Shown: one piece after another, positions 39,269 through 50,341 of the stretch | Layout of the letters: each line of letters opens with the position of its first letter | Numbering within the stretch: position 1 is the first letter of the stretch | Assembly (NCBI RefSeq): GCF_964204645.1 | Contig: NC_134026.1 | Coordinates: 24,322,650 to 24,386,649 of the forward strand | Reading direction: 5' to 3' | DNA: 64,000 bases | Source: Tubulanus polymorphus | Taxonomy: Eukaryota; Nemertea; Palaeonemertea; Tubulaniformes; Tubulanidae | Made by a program: the position numbers and the translations under genes | Notes under the pieces: generated by a model | What the model saw: the letters and a program-made list of their open reading frames with translations, nothing else | What the model was told of the DNA's origin: nothing | The model's database searches: none

Positions 39269-42200
39269 ATGGAATCAATAGCAGATGATGGAAAACAGGT
39301 AATCTTACATCAATTAAATATGATAATGAAATATTTAAGCGATTGACTTGAAACTCCATGATGCAGTTTTATATCATGTTAAATGAAGATCAGTCTGTCG
39401 TTCCTTCAAAACGGAATCTGGAAAGAATGCTTTAAACGCTTTTAGGCTCATTCTCTTTGGGGAGGACGATTCACTGGAAAAACTGATCCAATCATGCAAG
39501 CGTTTAATGTCTCAATTAACTATGACAAGCGATTGTGGAAACAAGATATTGAGGTAAGAGTATATCCTGAGAAATTCTTTATAAAATGTCTCGGAAAAAA
39601 TGAAAATACCCGGTAACACGTATTTCATCTAGGGCAGCAAAGCGTATGTAAAAGCACTGGAAAAAGCTGGACTTGTTACCCAGGATGAAATGCAAAAGAT
39701 CTTTGATGGATTATGTATGGTAAGTTTGGACAGCTGAAATATTGGTACCGCACATATTCTGCTAGATGGCAGGATTGAAAATCAGGTGTGGATCTTTTTT
39801 ACAGGTTGCTGAAGAATGGAGTAAAGGAGAATTTGTCATACAACCAACTGATGAAGATATTCATACAGCTAATGAACGGAGGCTAAAAGAAATGATTGGT
39901 CCAGTTGCAGGAAAATTACACACTGGCCGTAGTCGTAATGATCAGGTTGCTACTGACACGCGACTCTGGTTGAAAGAAGCTTTGGAAATACTTGAAAAAT
40001 ATTTGCTTTCCCTAATCAAAGTCATCGTGAGCCGTGCCAAAAAGTGAGTCCTACGAGAGAAATAATTTTTAAGATATTGAAGCAGCTATATAAACAATGT
40101 GCAGCATCCCATACCGAGTATATAGTTGAAATGTTATAACATCTATCATCTTTTTAGAGAGATAGATATTTTAATGCCTGGATACACTCATCTTCAAAGA
40201 GCTCAGCCAATCCGATGGAGCCACTGGCTTTTGAGGTAAATCACTACTGGGGTAATCCATTTATGTGCGTTGGAACATGGGTCGTTTGAAGAATGATATT
40301 TCTTGTACATTTTTGCAAACACATTTCCAGAACAGGCCCGGCAGAAGCAATTTCATGTTGGTTCAAATATGATAGGATTTGAATTATCAAAAACCATATA
40401 CCTCCCCACTCTTATTTCAGATCTCTTATTTCAAGGTTAAGGAATTCAATTATTGCTGGTTCACATGATTCATTTTATCGTTTCAGTTATGCCTGCATGA
40501 TGAAACGAGACTTAGAACGTTTGAAAGAAGTTCATAAAAGAACAGATGTTTTGCCTTTAGGAAGGTATATCGATGAATATTGAATTAATTGGGTTTTCCA
40601 TAGTTCCGCCAGGTGCAGACTGTTACATGAATTGTCATATTTCAGTTAAATGAAAGGATGTTGAATGTTGCATCAAAAGTTCATTTTGTAAATGAAGAAG
40701 ATTGTCAAATAGAATCTATCTGTGTCTATGTGCAAAATGCATATCTGCCAAATTATCTCACAGTTTTGCTTCTTCCATGAGACTAACTCATCATATATTT
40801 ATGGCCTTGCTTTACAGTACAATGTACATGTTATTTTTTCAGCGGTGCTCTCGCTGGTAATCCATTTGATATCGACCGTGAATTTTTACGGAAAGGTAAC
40901 ATATATCTCAAAAACCTTGAGTTCGCTTTCAGTCTAATGAAAATTTGTCTCACGTTTATTCATACCTGTGTGGAGTGTTAAAAATGAATGAGATTTCTTT
41001 TCTTGAAGAGTTGTCTTTATCGGAGGTTTCATGGAACAGCTTAGATGCTGTTAGCACTCGGGATTATGCACGTATGTAAAACTCTTATATGACATTCTGT
41101 GATCAACCCTAAAATCATTGCTACAGTGTATACCAGGGTATCTTTCACAAAAAAAACTGACTGCAATCTGAAACTACCCTCATTTTCACTCTATGAAAAG
41201 AACTGTACCTCGGTAGTAATTGGAGTTATCATTTATGAGCTGATACTTTCTTGGTGTCTGATGTCATTCTTCACGGATCATAATTGGCTAAGAGAAGTAG
41301 CTTCGGTAGATAGCCAAGATCATGTCTAGTAATAAATTAGATTCAGTTTGGGTTGCACTGTGGGTCTTGTTTGATGGTGCAAGTTTTTGCTTGGGGGCAT
41401 TGTCATTTGCCAACATAGAAGAACAGCATGTAAGAAAGAAATATAGCTACAAAAATAGTCAGACGTTATTCTATGATCATAAGACAGACATGTCTCATAG
41501 ATTGATTCCGTGCTACCTCAAAGTAATTTTTGCCTCTGAAATCGGTGTGTTGGTTTTATGTCTGCTTCTGATATTTAATTGATTTTTCTTCTCATTTGAT
41601 AGTGGAATACCTGTTTTGGGCTTCGCTGTTATCGGTAAATCTGAGCAAATTTTCTGAAGATTTAATACTGTATTGCTCGAAGGAATTTGGTTTCGTCACA
41701 CTGTCAGATGCCTACAGGTTATTATCACACATTTCATATACTCGCTTTGAGAATTTCTTTTGTATCGGATATTGAAAAATGGATGCACTTTGAAATTATC
41801 CTTTTCCATAAAAACCAAATATTAGTGTTTTTATGTAATATTTTTCATTCACACAGCATCCTGTTACTGAATTGATTTTCATTCACAGTAATTGGAAATA
41901 TCATAATCTATTATAAGCATGTCAGGTTTGACTGGCTTTGATGATTCTGTTCTGACATTAAAGCCATACAATAGCATTTTCTAGTTGCGAGAATTCTTAA
42001 TGCAGAAAAAACTGATTAAGTGTTTCTTTGGCAACAACTTATGTACGTCAAGGATAATAGCTGCAAATATCTTGTCATGTGCATGTGTGAAAAATCGTTG
42101 ACAGGGTTGTCGAGTTTACAGACTCATTTCATTTCGTATTCTAAGTGGGATCTCTTCTCATTACTTCAGCTTGCATAGTTGTAACTTGTCTCGTTTGATT

Positions 42201-44253
42201 ACAAACTCAACAAACTCAAAACTGGTCTACATTTGACGAAATTACCCATTTTGTCTGACGGTTTTTTTTCCGTCAAAATTACTTTTCAATTCCTTCATAT
42301 GATTCCCCTTATTAGTGTTGAAATTAGTTTTTATTTGTGCTGAAATGATTGAATAGCTTCTAGCTAACATGATTGAATATCGTCTAAGAGCTACGTCGTA
42401 TTTGTCGGGTAACTTCAAAATTTAATCATGCGTACACAAAGCTGTAAATCTGTAATCTGCCGGCAGCCACTGATTCAATTAAAACTTCAGAGAACTCCAA
42501 AAATACACGTTCATTTCATACCTTTCTAGCACTGGAAGTAGTCTGATGCCACAGAAAAAAAATGCTGACAGTCTTGAACTGATTCGCGGAAAATGTGGAA
42601 CAGTGTTCGGAATGGTAATTTCTCTTTTATTCAGCCATTCGTGAAATTTTCCAAACTAAATGAAGGCAGATCGCTTTCCTTTTTCAATTATCTGTGCTCA
42701 TGTGAGTGAGTACCCAATAGTTTATATTGACCCTTCAATCAATTTATTCAGAAATTTGATATAGATTCAGTGAGTTTGTCGTATGACTTAATGGATACTA
42801 GTAACGTCCTGGTTCTTCAGGAATCGTACTTCATTTCATACTTCATAATATAATATATGTGTGTATACTTGCAGTGTTCAGGATTGATGATGACTGTAAA
42901 AGGAATCCCAAGCACATACAATAAGGACTTGCAAGTAAGTCACGTACCCACCGACCTACTATCGCATCGACTCCACGCTCAAATAACAAAACCATTTCTC
43001 AAAACCATGTCATCAAAGTTTGAAAACCTGACTAGTTTTTGTGTTAACAAATGCATTGAATGTATCCGCAATTTTATGCATTAGGATCTGGGTTAATATG
43101 AATTGAATTCATTCTGACAGTTTCGTCCTTCGACACGACAACGGATAAGCATCAGCTTATCAATATTCTATGCTATATTGTACCTACCTACTGCAATGAT
43201 TTATATTTAGGAAGACAAGGTAGCAATATTCGGCGTGTTTGACACAATGTCGGCGATCTTGCAGGTTGCAACAGGAGTTGTATCGACGTTGAAGGTAATA
43301 ATGGCTCATTATTGACCTTTTGGCTGCGAGGAAATTGGTACGAAATTAACTTGATGATTAACTTCATTTCGCGCGCACAAATATTTGAAGATTTCTTGCA
43401 TGATGAAATCACTGGTTGTCATCATATGAAGTTGTATGTTAGACGGGGGGGGGGGGGGGGGGAGGTGAGAGAGAAGAATCAAAGGAATCGCTCTCTCCTA
43501 CCTCCCTGGTTAGACACAGAGATTATATTGACTTGTTCTGCAGTAAATTGTCCCTTTTCTTTGCATAAGGTAATTACACTGTGTTGTTCCCGAGAGCAAT
43601 GGTAACGTAATTAAAAGCTTCTGACTTTATGTGTACCAGTACTTTTTCCTAGTAGCCCAAAGTTATACTGGTCATCAAATATAGCTACGATTAGTGTCTG
43701 AAACATTAATTAAGGCTGGATATACAAATTGCAGATTGATGAAGTGAAATGTAATGCAGCATTAAGTCCAGATATGTTGGCTACTGATATTGCTTACTAT
43801 CTTGTCAGAAAAGGGGTAAATATTATTTCTTGATAGCAGACAGCAATTTTTTATCAAGTATTCCTTCTTCGTTCTTGAATTGTTTATGGTTTACTTCATA
43901 ACATCTTTGTGTTTACAGATGCCATTTCGTGATGCACATGAAATTTCTGGTAAATGTGTAGCAAAAGCTGAAGAAAAATGTTGCACAATGGATAAACTAA
44001 CTCTAGGTGACTTCAAAAATATTCAGTAAGTACTAAGCATTAAGATGAAAGATGAAACTGTTTGATCGATATCTGATGATGCAAGTTATTATTCTTATAC
44101 TGTTTCCTTTTCAGTCAATTATTTGAGGCGGATGTATTGAATATATGGAACTATGAGAACAGTGTAGAACAGTATGCCGTGTTTGGAGGAACTGGCAAAC
44201 CTAGTGTATTTGAACAGATTAGGAAATTTGAAGATTATTTCAAGCTGTTCTAA
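39269..44253 (+). CDS. Argininosuccinate lyase, complete, 15 coding exons
   Basis: Exons read as 39269-39298, 39446-39553, 39633-39719, 39805-40043, 40158-40235, 40487-40564, 40843-40895, 41009-41071, 41603-41717, 42530-42614, 42875-42934, 43211-43294, 43735-43815, 43919-44025 and 44115-44253. All phases close, giving 468 residues against about 464 in human. ASL cleaves argininosuccinate to arginine and fumarate in the cytosol, as a homotetramer of the fumarase/aspartase superfamily. Visible signatures are SLWGGRFTG near the start, [12 protein letters not shown], the catalytic-His phrase [10 protein letters not shown] (His about 166) and the mobile Ser loop [10 protein letters not shown] (about 286-295). 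The loop is followed by Ala where vertebrates have Pro. [10 protein letters not shown] and [17 protein letters not shown] complete the fold. Catalytic residues are present, so activity is expected. The exon at 41009 uses an unusual acceptor (TTGAAG), but frame and homology support it. Confidence 0.96.
43445..43462 (+). repeat. Poly-G run of 18
   Basis: An uninterrupted run of 18 G lies in the ASL intron between 43294 and 43735. The G-rich strand is the transcript strand. It could form a quadruplex, and its length is prone to sequencing error. Confidence 0.9.
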
Positions 44254-46138
44254 TATACTGATATTTATTGTCTCTCAAACTATTATTGGTTAGGGTATTA
44301 CAGTGAGAATCTTACATATGTTGATTTATCAACTGGGTACAAAATTAATCTTCAATGAAAAAAGATCTTAGTAAACCTTTTATTTCTTATAGAATTGTCT
44401 CATTAGCATTTTCTTTTATAAAAATGCTCATCTTATTCATATTTATTACAACAGTGGACTACTTCACTATAAAAAAAAACTAAAAGGGATATGTTGATGA
44501 AGATTATGAATACAAGTTACGTTTAGTTGCTATTTCTGAACTAATTTCAATTTCATGCAAAGGTGCTAAATGAAATTTATTTTTATTTGCTATATTAAAA
44601 TAGCATTCATAATGGAACTGATGTTGTTGCTTCAGTTTGAATGGATATTTTTGGGACGAGTTGGATGTTATGTTTATAACATGTAGACTACATGAGATAG
44701 TGTAACAAAAAATATTTCAACAAACATCCGAGTTGAACGGTTATCCGAGTTGATCAGATCCGAATTGGGTGGAGTCCACTGTACCAGTATTCTTGAATTT
44801 TAATCACTGTCGCTGAGTAACAATTCACCATAGTACCCATTTGCAACAAAATGCATTGCATTGCTAGCCTAAGCCCACCTAAAGAGGATGAAAGATGTTC
44901 TGTTTGTTGAAGTCTATTCTTTCATTTGATGAGGCATTGTTTCAAACTAAGGATGTCTCATGAATACAGGCCTTCAGAACACCAAAGATGGATTAGTGAG
45001 GATAAATTACATCCACACCTGCCAACCCTGCTCCAATCTTCGTACAATGAGATTCCACTGATGTCTGGTCAAAAGAAACTGTTGAAATCATATCTTAGGA
45101 AACAATATGACAGTACCTGATAACATTTCACAAGATATCATTCTTAATGGATTAGTTATGTTTTTCACGACACATCTGCCTCGTAATGTGATGGGTGATT
45201 AACAACACAACTATTGCATCTTAGAAAAATGGTAATGTGGACTGAGTTGGTGTGATGCGATGTGTGGAATCGTTCTGACGGAGATTAAACTGCTTCCATA
45301 TTTCCTTAGAAAATAATCAAATACTCGCGTTCAGCCCTGGGGGATGGTTCGCTGTGGTATGTGTCGTTCGTGGATCCATGGTTTCGCGTTATCGAGAAAT
45401 CTCTAGCTTCTTCAGAGCCAAATAGCTGCGTGACTACTGGTGCATTTGATATGTATCCAACGACTCATGCTTGATCTAATTTCAATATTTCTGGTGACAT
45501 GGTTTATATCAGTTCTGAGATGAAAATCATTGTTGAGCTTTATCATTTTCACTCAAATAAGCACACTTCAGACAATCTTCTGTGGTCTTAATCACACAAA
45601 TATTTCAAGATCAATTTTCAGTGGAAATTCCTGTCATAAATCCCTGCAAACCATTCATTTACATTCAATCAACATTTGACGTAGATATCACAGTTATAGA
45701 GGGGATATTTCTATGCCCATGGTAGTCCTGTACTTGACAACTAAACAATTACTTAGAGGGTGGGGCTGCCAGCTTCATTCGTGACCATCAGGTGACTGAG
45801 CTCAGGGGTAACGAAGAATCATTTGAATAAATGGGGACGAATAAAATGTACTGATATCTAAACAAATTTACTAAATCTAATTTCAATTATCTTAACAACG
45901 ACATTAGTATTTATTAGTACATTACATTTTACAACAATTGTTCGAACAGTTGGCTAAAAATAATAATACTTAGATTAACTTAACATCATTGCAACAAGCC
46001 TTTAGACCAGCATAAACAAATGCAGGAAATAAAACAAAGACATTCAACTTTGAAAATCATTGATTGGTTTAAAATGAGTTGATGTAATATAAGCAGTGTT
46101 TGGATATGAAGAAATTAAGATAAACTTGCCTTAATCGA
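44254..46138. other. ASL 3' flank and intergenic stretch
   Basis: No supported gene. ORFs here have no recognisable features and no usable splice context. I found no canonical AATAAA close after the ASL stop, so its 3' end cannot be placed. A possible pogo-type MITE lies at 44452-44781. Confidence 0.4.
44452..44781. mobile_element. Possible pogo/Tigger-type MITE
   Basis: The left end CAGTGGACT and the right end AGTCCACTG are inverse complements 330 bp apart. TA follows the right end, but AA precedes the left, so the expected TA duplication is imperfect. The right half holds repeated TCCGAGTTGA-like phrases that resemble pogo-family termini. There is no transposase. Confidence 0.35.
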
Positions 46139-46434
46139 TTAAAACCCTTTCAGTGCTGACTTATTAATACCCTATAGTGCTGGAGATTATTTGAAAATTT
46201 TGAAAAATTCCACCCTAGTATATTGAATAACCGGAATACCACTATAGTGCGTCTACACCGCGGCACGGTGTATTGTTAGTTACTTTTATTTTACTATGTT
46301 TGACAGGTGTTGCTATCTTTCAATAGAGATAAAAACTAATTACTAATTACAATACACTGCAGTGCAGTGTACTAGCAAAATCCATCACCAATTTATACAC
46401 CGCACTGCGGTGTAGATGCACTGAAAGGGTTTAA
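46139..46434. mobile_element. piggyBac-type MITE with TTAA target duplication
   Basis: Both ends show TTAA followed by an inverted terminal repeat. The left reads TTAAAACCCTTTCAGTGC and the right, on the opposite strand, TTAAACCCTTTCAGTGC, a one-base length difference. Length is about 296 bp with no coding capacity. Subterminal segments near 46252 and 46395 contain further palindromes of the type TACACCGC..GCGGTGTA. TTAA duplication plus CCCTTT-type termini are characteristic of piggyBac elements, so this is probably a non-autonomous member. Confidence 0.7.
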
Positions 46435-47395
46435 TACATTAATCCCATACACAATCAATCCTGAATTTGTACTCTTGCCCTTTTCTGTAAATTGTTACCT
46501 CGAATTAAATCAACTTACATTAAGAATTAAAGTGGATAAGGCCATGTCTACTGTATACGCATATGCACTAAAATCACACATAAAAGTCTGTTACAGCCCG
46601 AGGAAATGTTTCCTTATCGGGAGAAAATCATTTCAGTTCATTTATCAAATACGTACATCTACCAATCAACTAAGGTAATAGATTTCTCAAGGAAAATATG
46701 ACATAAGTATCAGGAGCCGAATAGAGTATAATGTACACCAGCATTTTATACAATCATTCTATAAATATAAGACAAAAGAACTCAGATTCATGATACAAAA
46801 TAATGAAATATAAATCTTAACAGTTATTAAACCCTATGAAATTGGCTTAAAGAGTTACATACTTGAAAATGAATCAATTTTGACTCAACAGTGACCAGAC
46901 AAAATACATTGAAAAACGCATCAAGAAAGTTTTGATGTAACACATTTTATGTCATTAAACGGGTATACCCAATTCAAGGCATGAATATCAATTCCAGACT
47001 TCAATTGTTTTCAATATCACATTTTTTTCTTCCATTTGACATTTTGATATGATATTGATTTTTCTAATGATGATACACGCTGCGTCAATTAATCAAAGTG
47101 AATATCGGATAATGATAATAAAACCCCACTGACAGCGTCGACTATTATTACCAGCAGTGGTTGGTCGCGAGCTTTTTCAAAACATCATCTGCTGTCGTTT
47201 TTCACTCTCTCCAAAAGCCATTGCATACAGAAACGATGGAGCATGATTTTATTAGGCATCGGGCGCGAATATTAATCATCTGCGGCTTTTGTATTTATAA
47301 AGAGAATCGATATCGTCTGTGGAAGTTTTAGCAGATAATCAGTTGAGCGAGGTGATCATTTTCTAAACGGCAAGGGAGGGACTCGTATAAAAAGC
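46435..47395. other. Intergenic stretch
   Basis: AT-rich sequence without a supported gene. The last 250 bp become more G+C rich and lead into a TATA box at 47396. Confidence 0.4.
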
Positions 47396-47403
47396 CATTT
47401 GTT
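47396..47403 (+). promoter_or_regulatory. TATA box
   Basis: TATAAAAA is preceded by a G-rich AGGGAGGGACTC segment. A start site would fall near 47425-47435, about 75 bp before the ATG of the small ORF at 47506. This is the best TATA box I see in the window. An ATG-led upstream ORF ends with TGA shortly before 47506. Confidence 0.4.
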
Positions 47404-47505
47404 TCTCAATTGTGATGTAGACGCACATTGCATACATCCATGAGAGTCAATGATATATATCACTCGGAAAGTCATATGAATACAAGGTGATATTCTGTTG
47501 GTGAA

Positions 47506-47709
47506 ATGGCAAGCACTTCTGAAAATAGTGTTGTTGTTATGACAGATCCAGACCAGATGATGAAAGACTACACGAGATTCTGTACCATAAAAGATGAATC
47601 AGTCAGACACTGGATCCCAACAGAATCAAATTATCCTCTGCACTTTAGGTTCAGGTGCACACATTGGTTTGAAAACATATATGTGTGTTTTGACTCACAA
47701 GATTTTTGA
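47506..47709 (+). CDS. Small ORF or first exon of an unknown gene (67 aa)
   Basis: The ATG at 47506 lies about 110 bp downstream of a good TATA box. The peptide begins MASTSENSVVVMTDPDQMM and contains CTIKDESVRHWIPTESNYP. I do not recognise a family. The first 48 or so codons look coding-like, and the end (FENIYVCFDSQDF) looks like read-through into intron. It could be the first exon of a + strand gene, but I found no partner exons before 50 kb. Existence as a gene is unproven. Confidence 0.3.
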   Translation: MASTSENSVVVMTDPDQMMKDYTRFCTIKDESVRHWIPTESNYPLHFRFRCTHWFENIYVCFDSQDF

Positions 47710-47792
47710 TAACAATAACTGCCACAGGAGAAAATGAAAAAAAATCTGATCGACATTGTCTATTACATATGTGTAGAGACCATGTGTTTAAG

Positions 47793-48000
47793 GGCGTAGG
47801 TAGACTTGTGACACGATTGGTTGCAAATGAGCATGTAGGTCAACTGTGACGCTATGCGAAAGTAGAATACGTGCAACCAGGGAGGTGGGAGTATACCCAC
47901 TTCCCTGGTGCAACTTATTTACCTGCGTTGCTGGCAGTCACAGAGGACAGCATCGCAACGAGTCGCTGGCAGTCGCAACGCCGACCTACGGCCGCATCTA
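47793..48000. mobile_element. Degenerate inverted-repeat element with central palindrome
   Basis: A GCGTAGGT-type left end and a matching ACCTACGGC right end flank about 200 bp with repeated TCGCAACG/CAGTCGC phrases, richer in G+C than the surroundings. A strong hairpin (47871-47914) lies inside. Flanking duplications are not clear. It is probably a decayed DNA transposon fragment. Confidence 0.35.
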
Positions 48001-50341
48001 AGTACATCAACTTGAAATACATTGTTTTATCAAAATATAGCTCAAAAGTAAAAGAATTCAACTACTTCTAATGTCATGACACCATCTTAAGGTAATTGGA
48101 ATAAGAAAAAATGGGACAAGTTTTACGGCTTGATTTATCGGACAATCTTCTGCAGGCCATTTCTGTAAAATGCTTTACCGGTATCAATCTTATTGCGCTC
48201 TAATGCTTTTGACGATCTCTAACTGGTTGAGTTGAGTCTTTAAAGTGATCGATGTTTATTCAGGAAATCCATGAAGCAAATTGATGGATAACCATACTAA
48301 GAAATGACTGAGGAGACAGACGGGTTTTTGTGAATACATAATTCAACTTGTCATTACCAGTCTTTCTTTAGCGATAGTAGGTAGATAGTATCAACAGTTG
48401 CTTAGTGACTCGCTTGCTTGTACCCACTCAAAATGACTGAAATGTTCTCCAAGCATTGCCCTGGCTACTAATGATTTCGTTTATCAGAATCATTGAACGC
48501 CAGGGCAGGCCTAATTGCCGTAAACAATCTTTTTCCGGCCTGGTATTAGGAGCATGTCTCGAACAGTAAGCGGATACTAATACTGATGGACGATAGCGAT
48601 TAACCTGATGGATAGCACCAACGTGAAATAAATACGAAACACAACATGGCAACCTAAGCCAATCAACCAAACCAACGCATAGCGATTGTTTGATTCAAAC
48701 AATACCTGTGTACCATGATGTACCTGACAGACCCCACATGAAACAACCTGCAAATATGATATGGCCATATCCCTTACAAGAGTAAATGTCATGTATGCCC
48801 AAGAGAATGAAACAGTAGTTTGTATTGACATGGCTCTAAACAGATTCTTTGCTCAAACTGTTGATATAGTCAATAAGTCATTTGAGTCAGTTGTTTAAAA
48901 AAAAACTGGTGACAAAAATTGCATCGGAAATAGACCAAGGTTCTTCGTACAAAAAAGAATAAGAACTCAATACTTTCTTCTCACAGGGAAGTGATCTGGA
49001 ACTTTTTGTCTTCGCTAACGAACAACTAATTCAATCAAGAAAACAAAAAATGTACACTGAGACATGACGGTAAGACTTAGAAAAAATTGTTTGACTGTTC
49101 GAAGCCAGCATGCATGACACTGGCTCACAATAAAAATTTGATGCAATAAAGATTAGGTTTGCCATATTTCGGTGACACAGAATTGATGCAAATCAAAACC
49201 AGCGGAGCAAGAATAACGCAGCCAGTCAGTTCTGATTTTTCAAAGCAGACCACTGGGATGGGAATATCCATACACATCATGTAAATCTTCTTTTACGATG
49301 TCTTAAATCATGCAAAACTATACCAAGATTGGCATCAGTAACTGTAGTAAATATATTGATGGAGTGTCAACCTTTTAGGCTTCGTAAACTGATTCAGTTA
49401 AGCATTTTCTATGAAGTACCTAAATTCTTAAGGCTTTACAAGTCATTTAAGTCCTGCGTACAACCTCCTGTGAGCAGTTATAAAACATAAATTGTACTTC
49501 GATGATATTCATATATCATACTAAATGCATACCTAATTCCCACTTTCCGATGGGAAATTGGAGATTATTTTGTAACACTTTCATGTTGTAAGTGGATCTC
49601 CCACTAGAAATGCGATTCAGCTGAAACTTTTCTAACCGCCGCCAGAAAATTTATCTCCAATTCGCCCTAGCCGCATTTGCGATGATCAGATTTCTCATGG
49701 CATAAGTTAAGAATGGCTCGTAGCCGGCAGAAAGAATGCAGCGACTATGACATTCAGAGATTGCATTAGGAACGTTTCCTCGAACATGGAAATCTGATGT
49801 GCTTCAATCTCACGTGTACAGCTGATTTCCATTAAACGTTGTTTCTTTTCACTTCAGTTTCAGACAATTGCAACTCGTGACTAAGGTAGGAAGGAGCTTT
49901 ATGAAGCAGTTTCATAATAGAATAACTAATGAATCTCTAATTTAACAGCAGCACTTTCTTTTGAATGAGATGTCGCAAAAATTAAGTAACATCGCACATT
50001 TGAGTTTCGCTAAAAGATAACAGATACATCTAACGACATATATATATATATATAAATAATACTTTAAATTTTGAATAAAAGAAAGGAGATTGCCCTCACT
50101 GTTAAAATGCACACAAGATATAACAAAATACATCGATATAACTAAACACTACTTGATACATCGATAGTGAATCGACCAACAAAACCGTTTTACCGTTGTA
50201 GTATAAATGCCCAATTCTATATGCCGTAACTAAAACTCAATAATTTGAAATGAATTCTAGAAATAGCTAAATATAGTCGAGTTTTTGTTACTGGTCAAAA
50301 GGCATTGATTAATAATCTATTTTTAATACGTTGAATCAGCG
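48001..50341. other. Intergenic stretch and TPST 3' flank
   Basis: No supported coding region. Two overlapping - strand ORFs (48428-48831) have no recognisable content. A short AT run sits at 50037-50055. The 3'UTR of the - strand sulfotransferase must lie here, but I could not identify its polyadenylation signal. Confidence 0.4.

Noticed and set aside
41099-41582. ORFs in the ASL intron between 41071 and 41603
   Set aside because: ASL splices directly across with correct phase; the peptides are not recognisable.
44926-45120. 64-codon ORF downstream of ASL
   Set aside because: No recognisable family, no promoter or splice context.
48428-48831. Overlapping - strand ORFs between ASL and TPST
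   Set aside because: Different frames, no domain and no splice logic.
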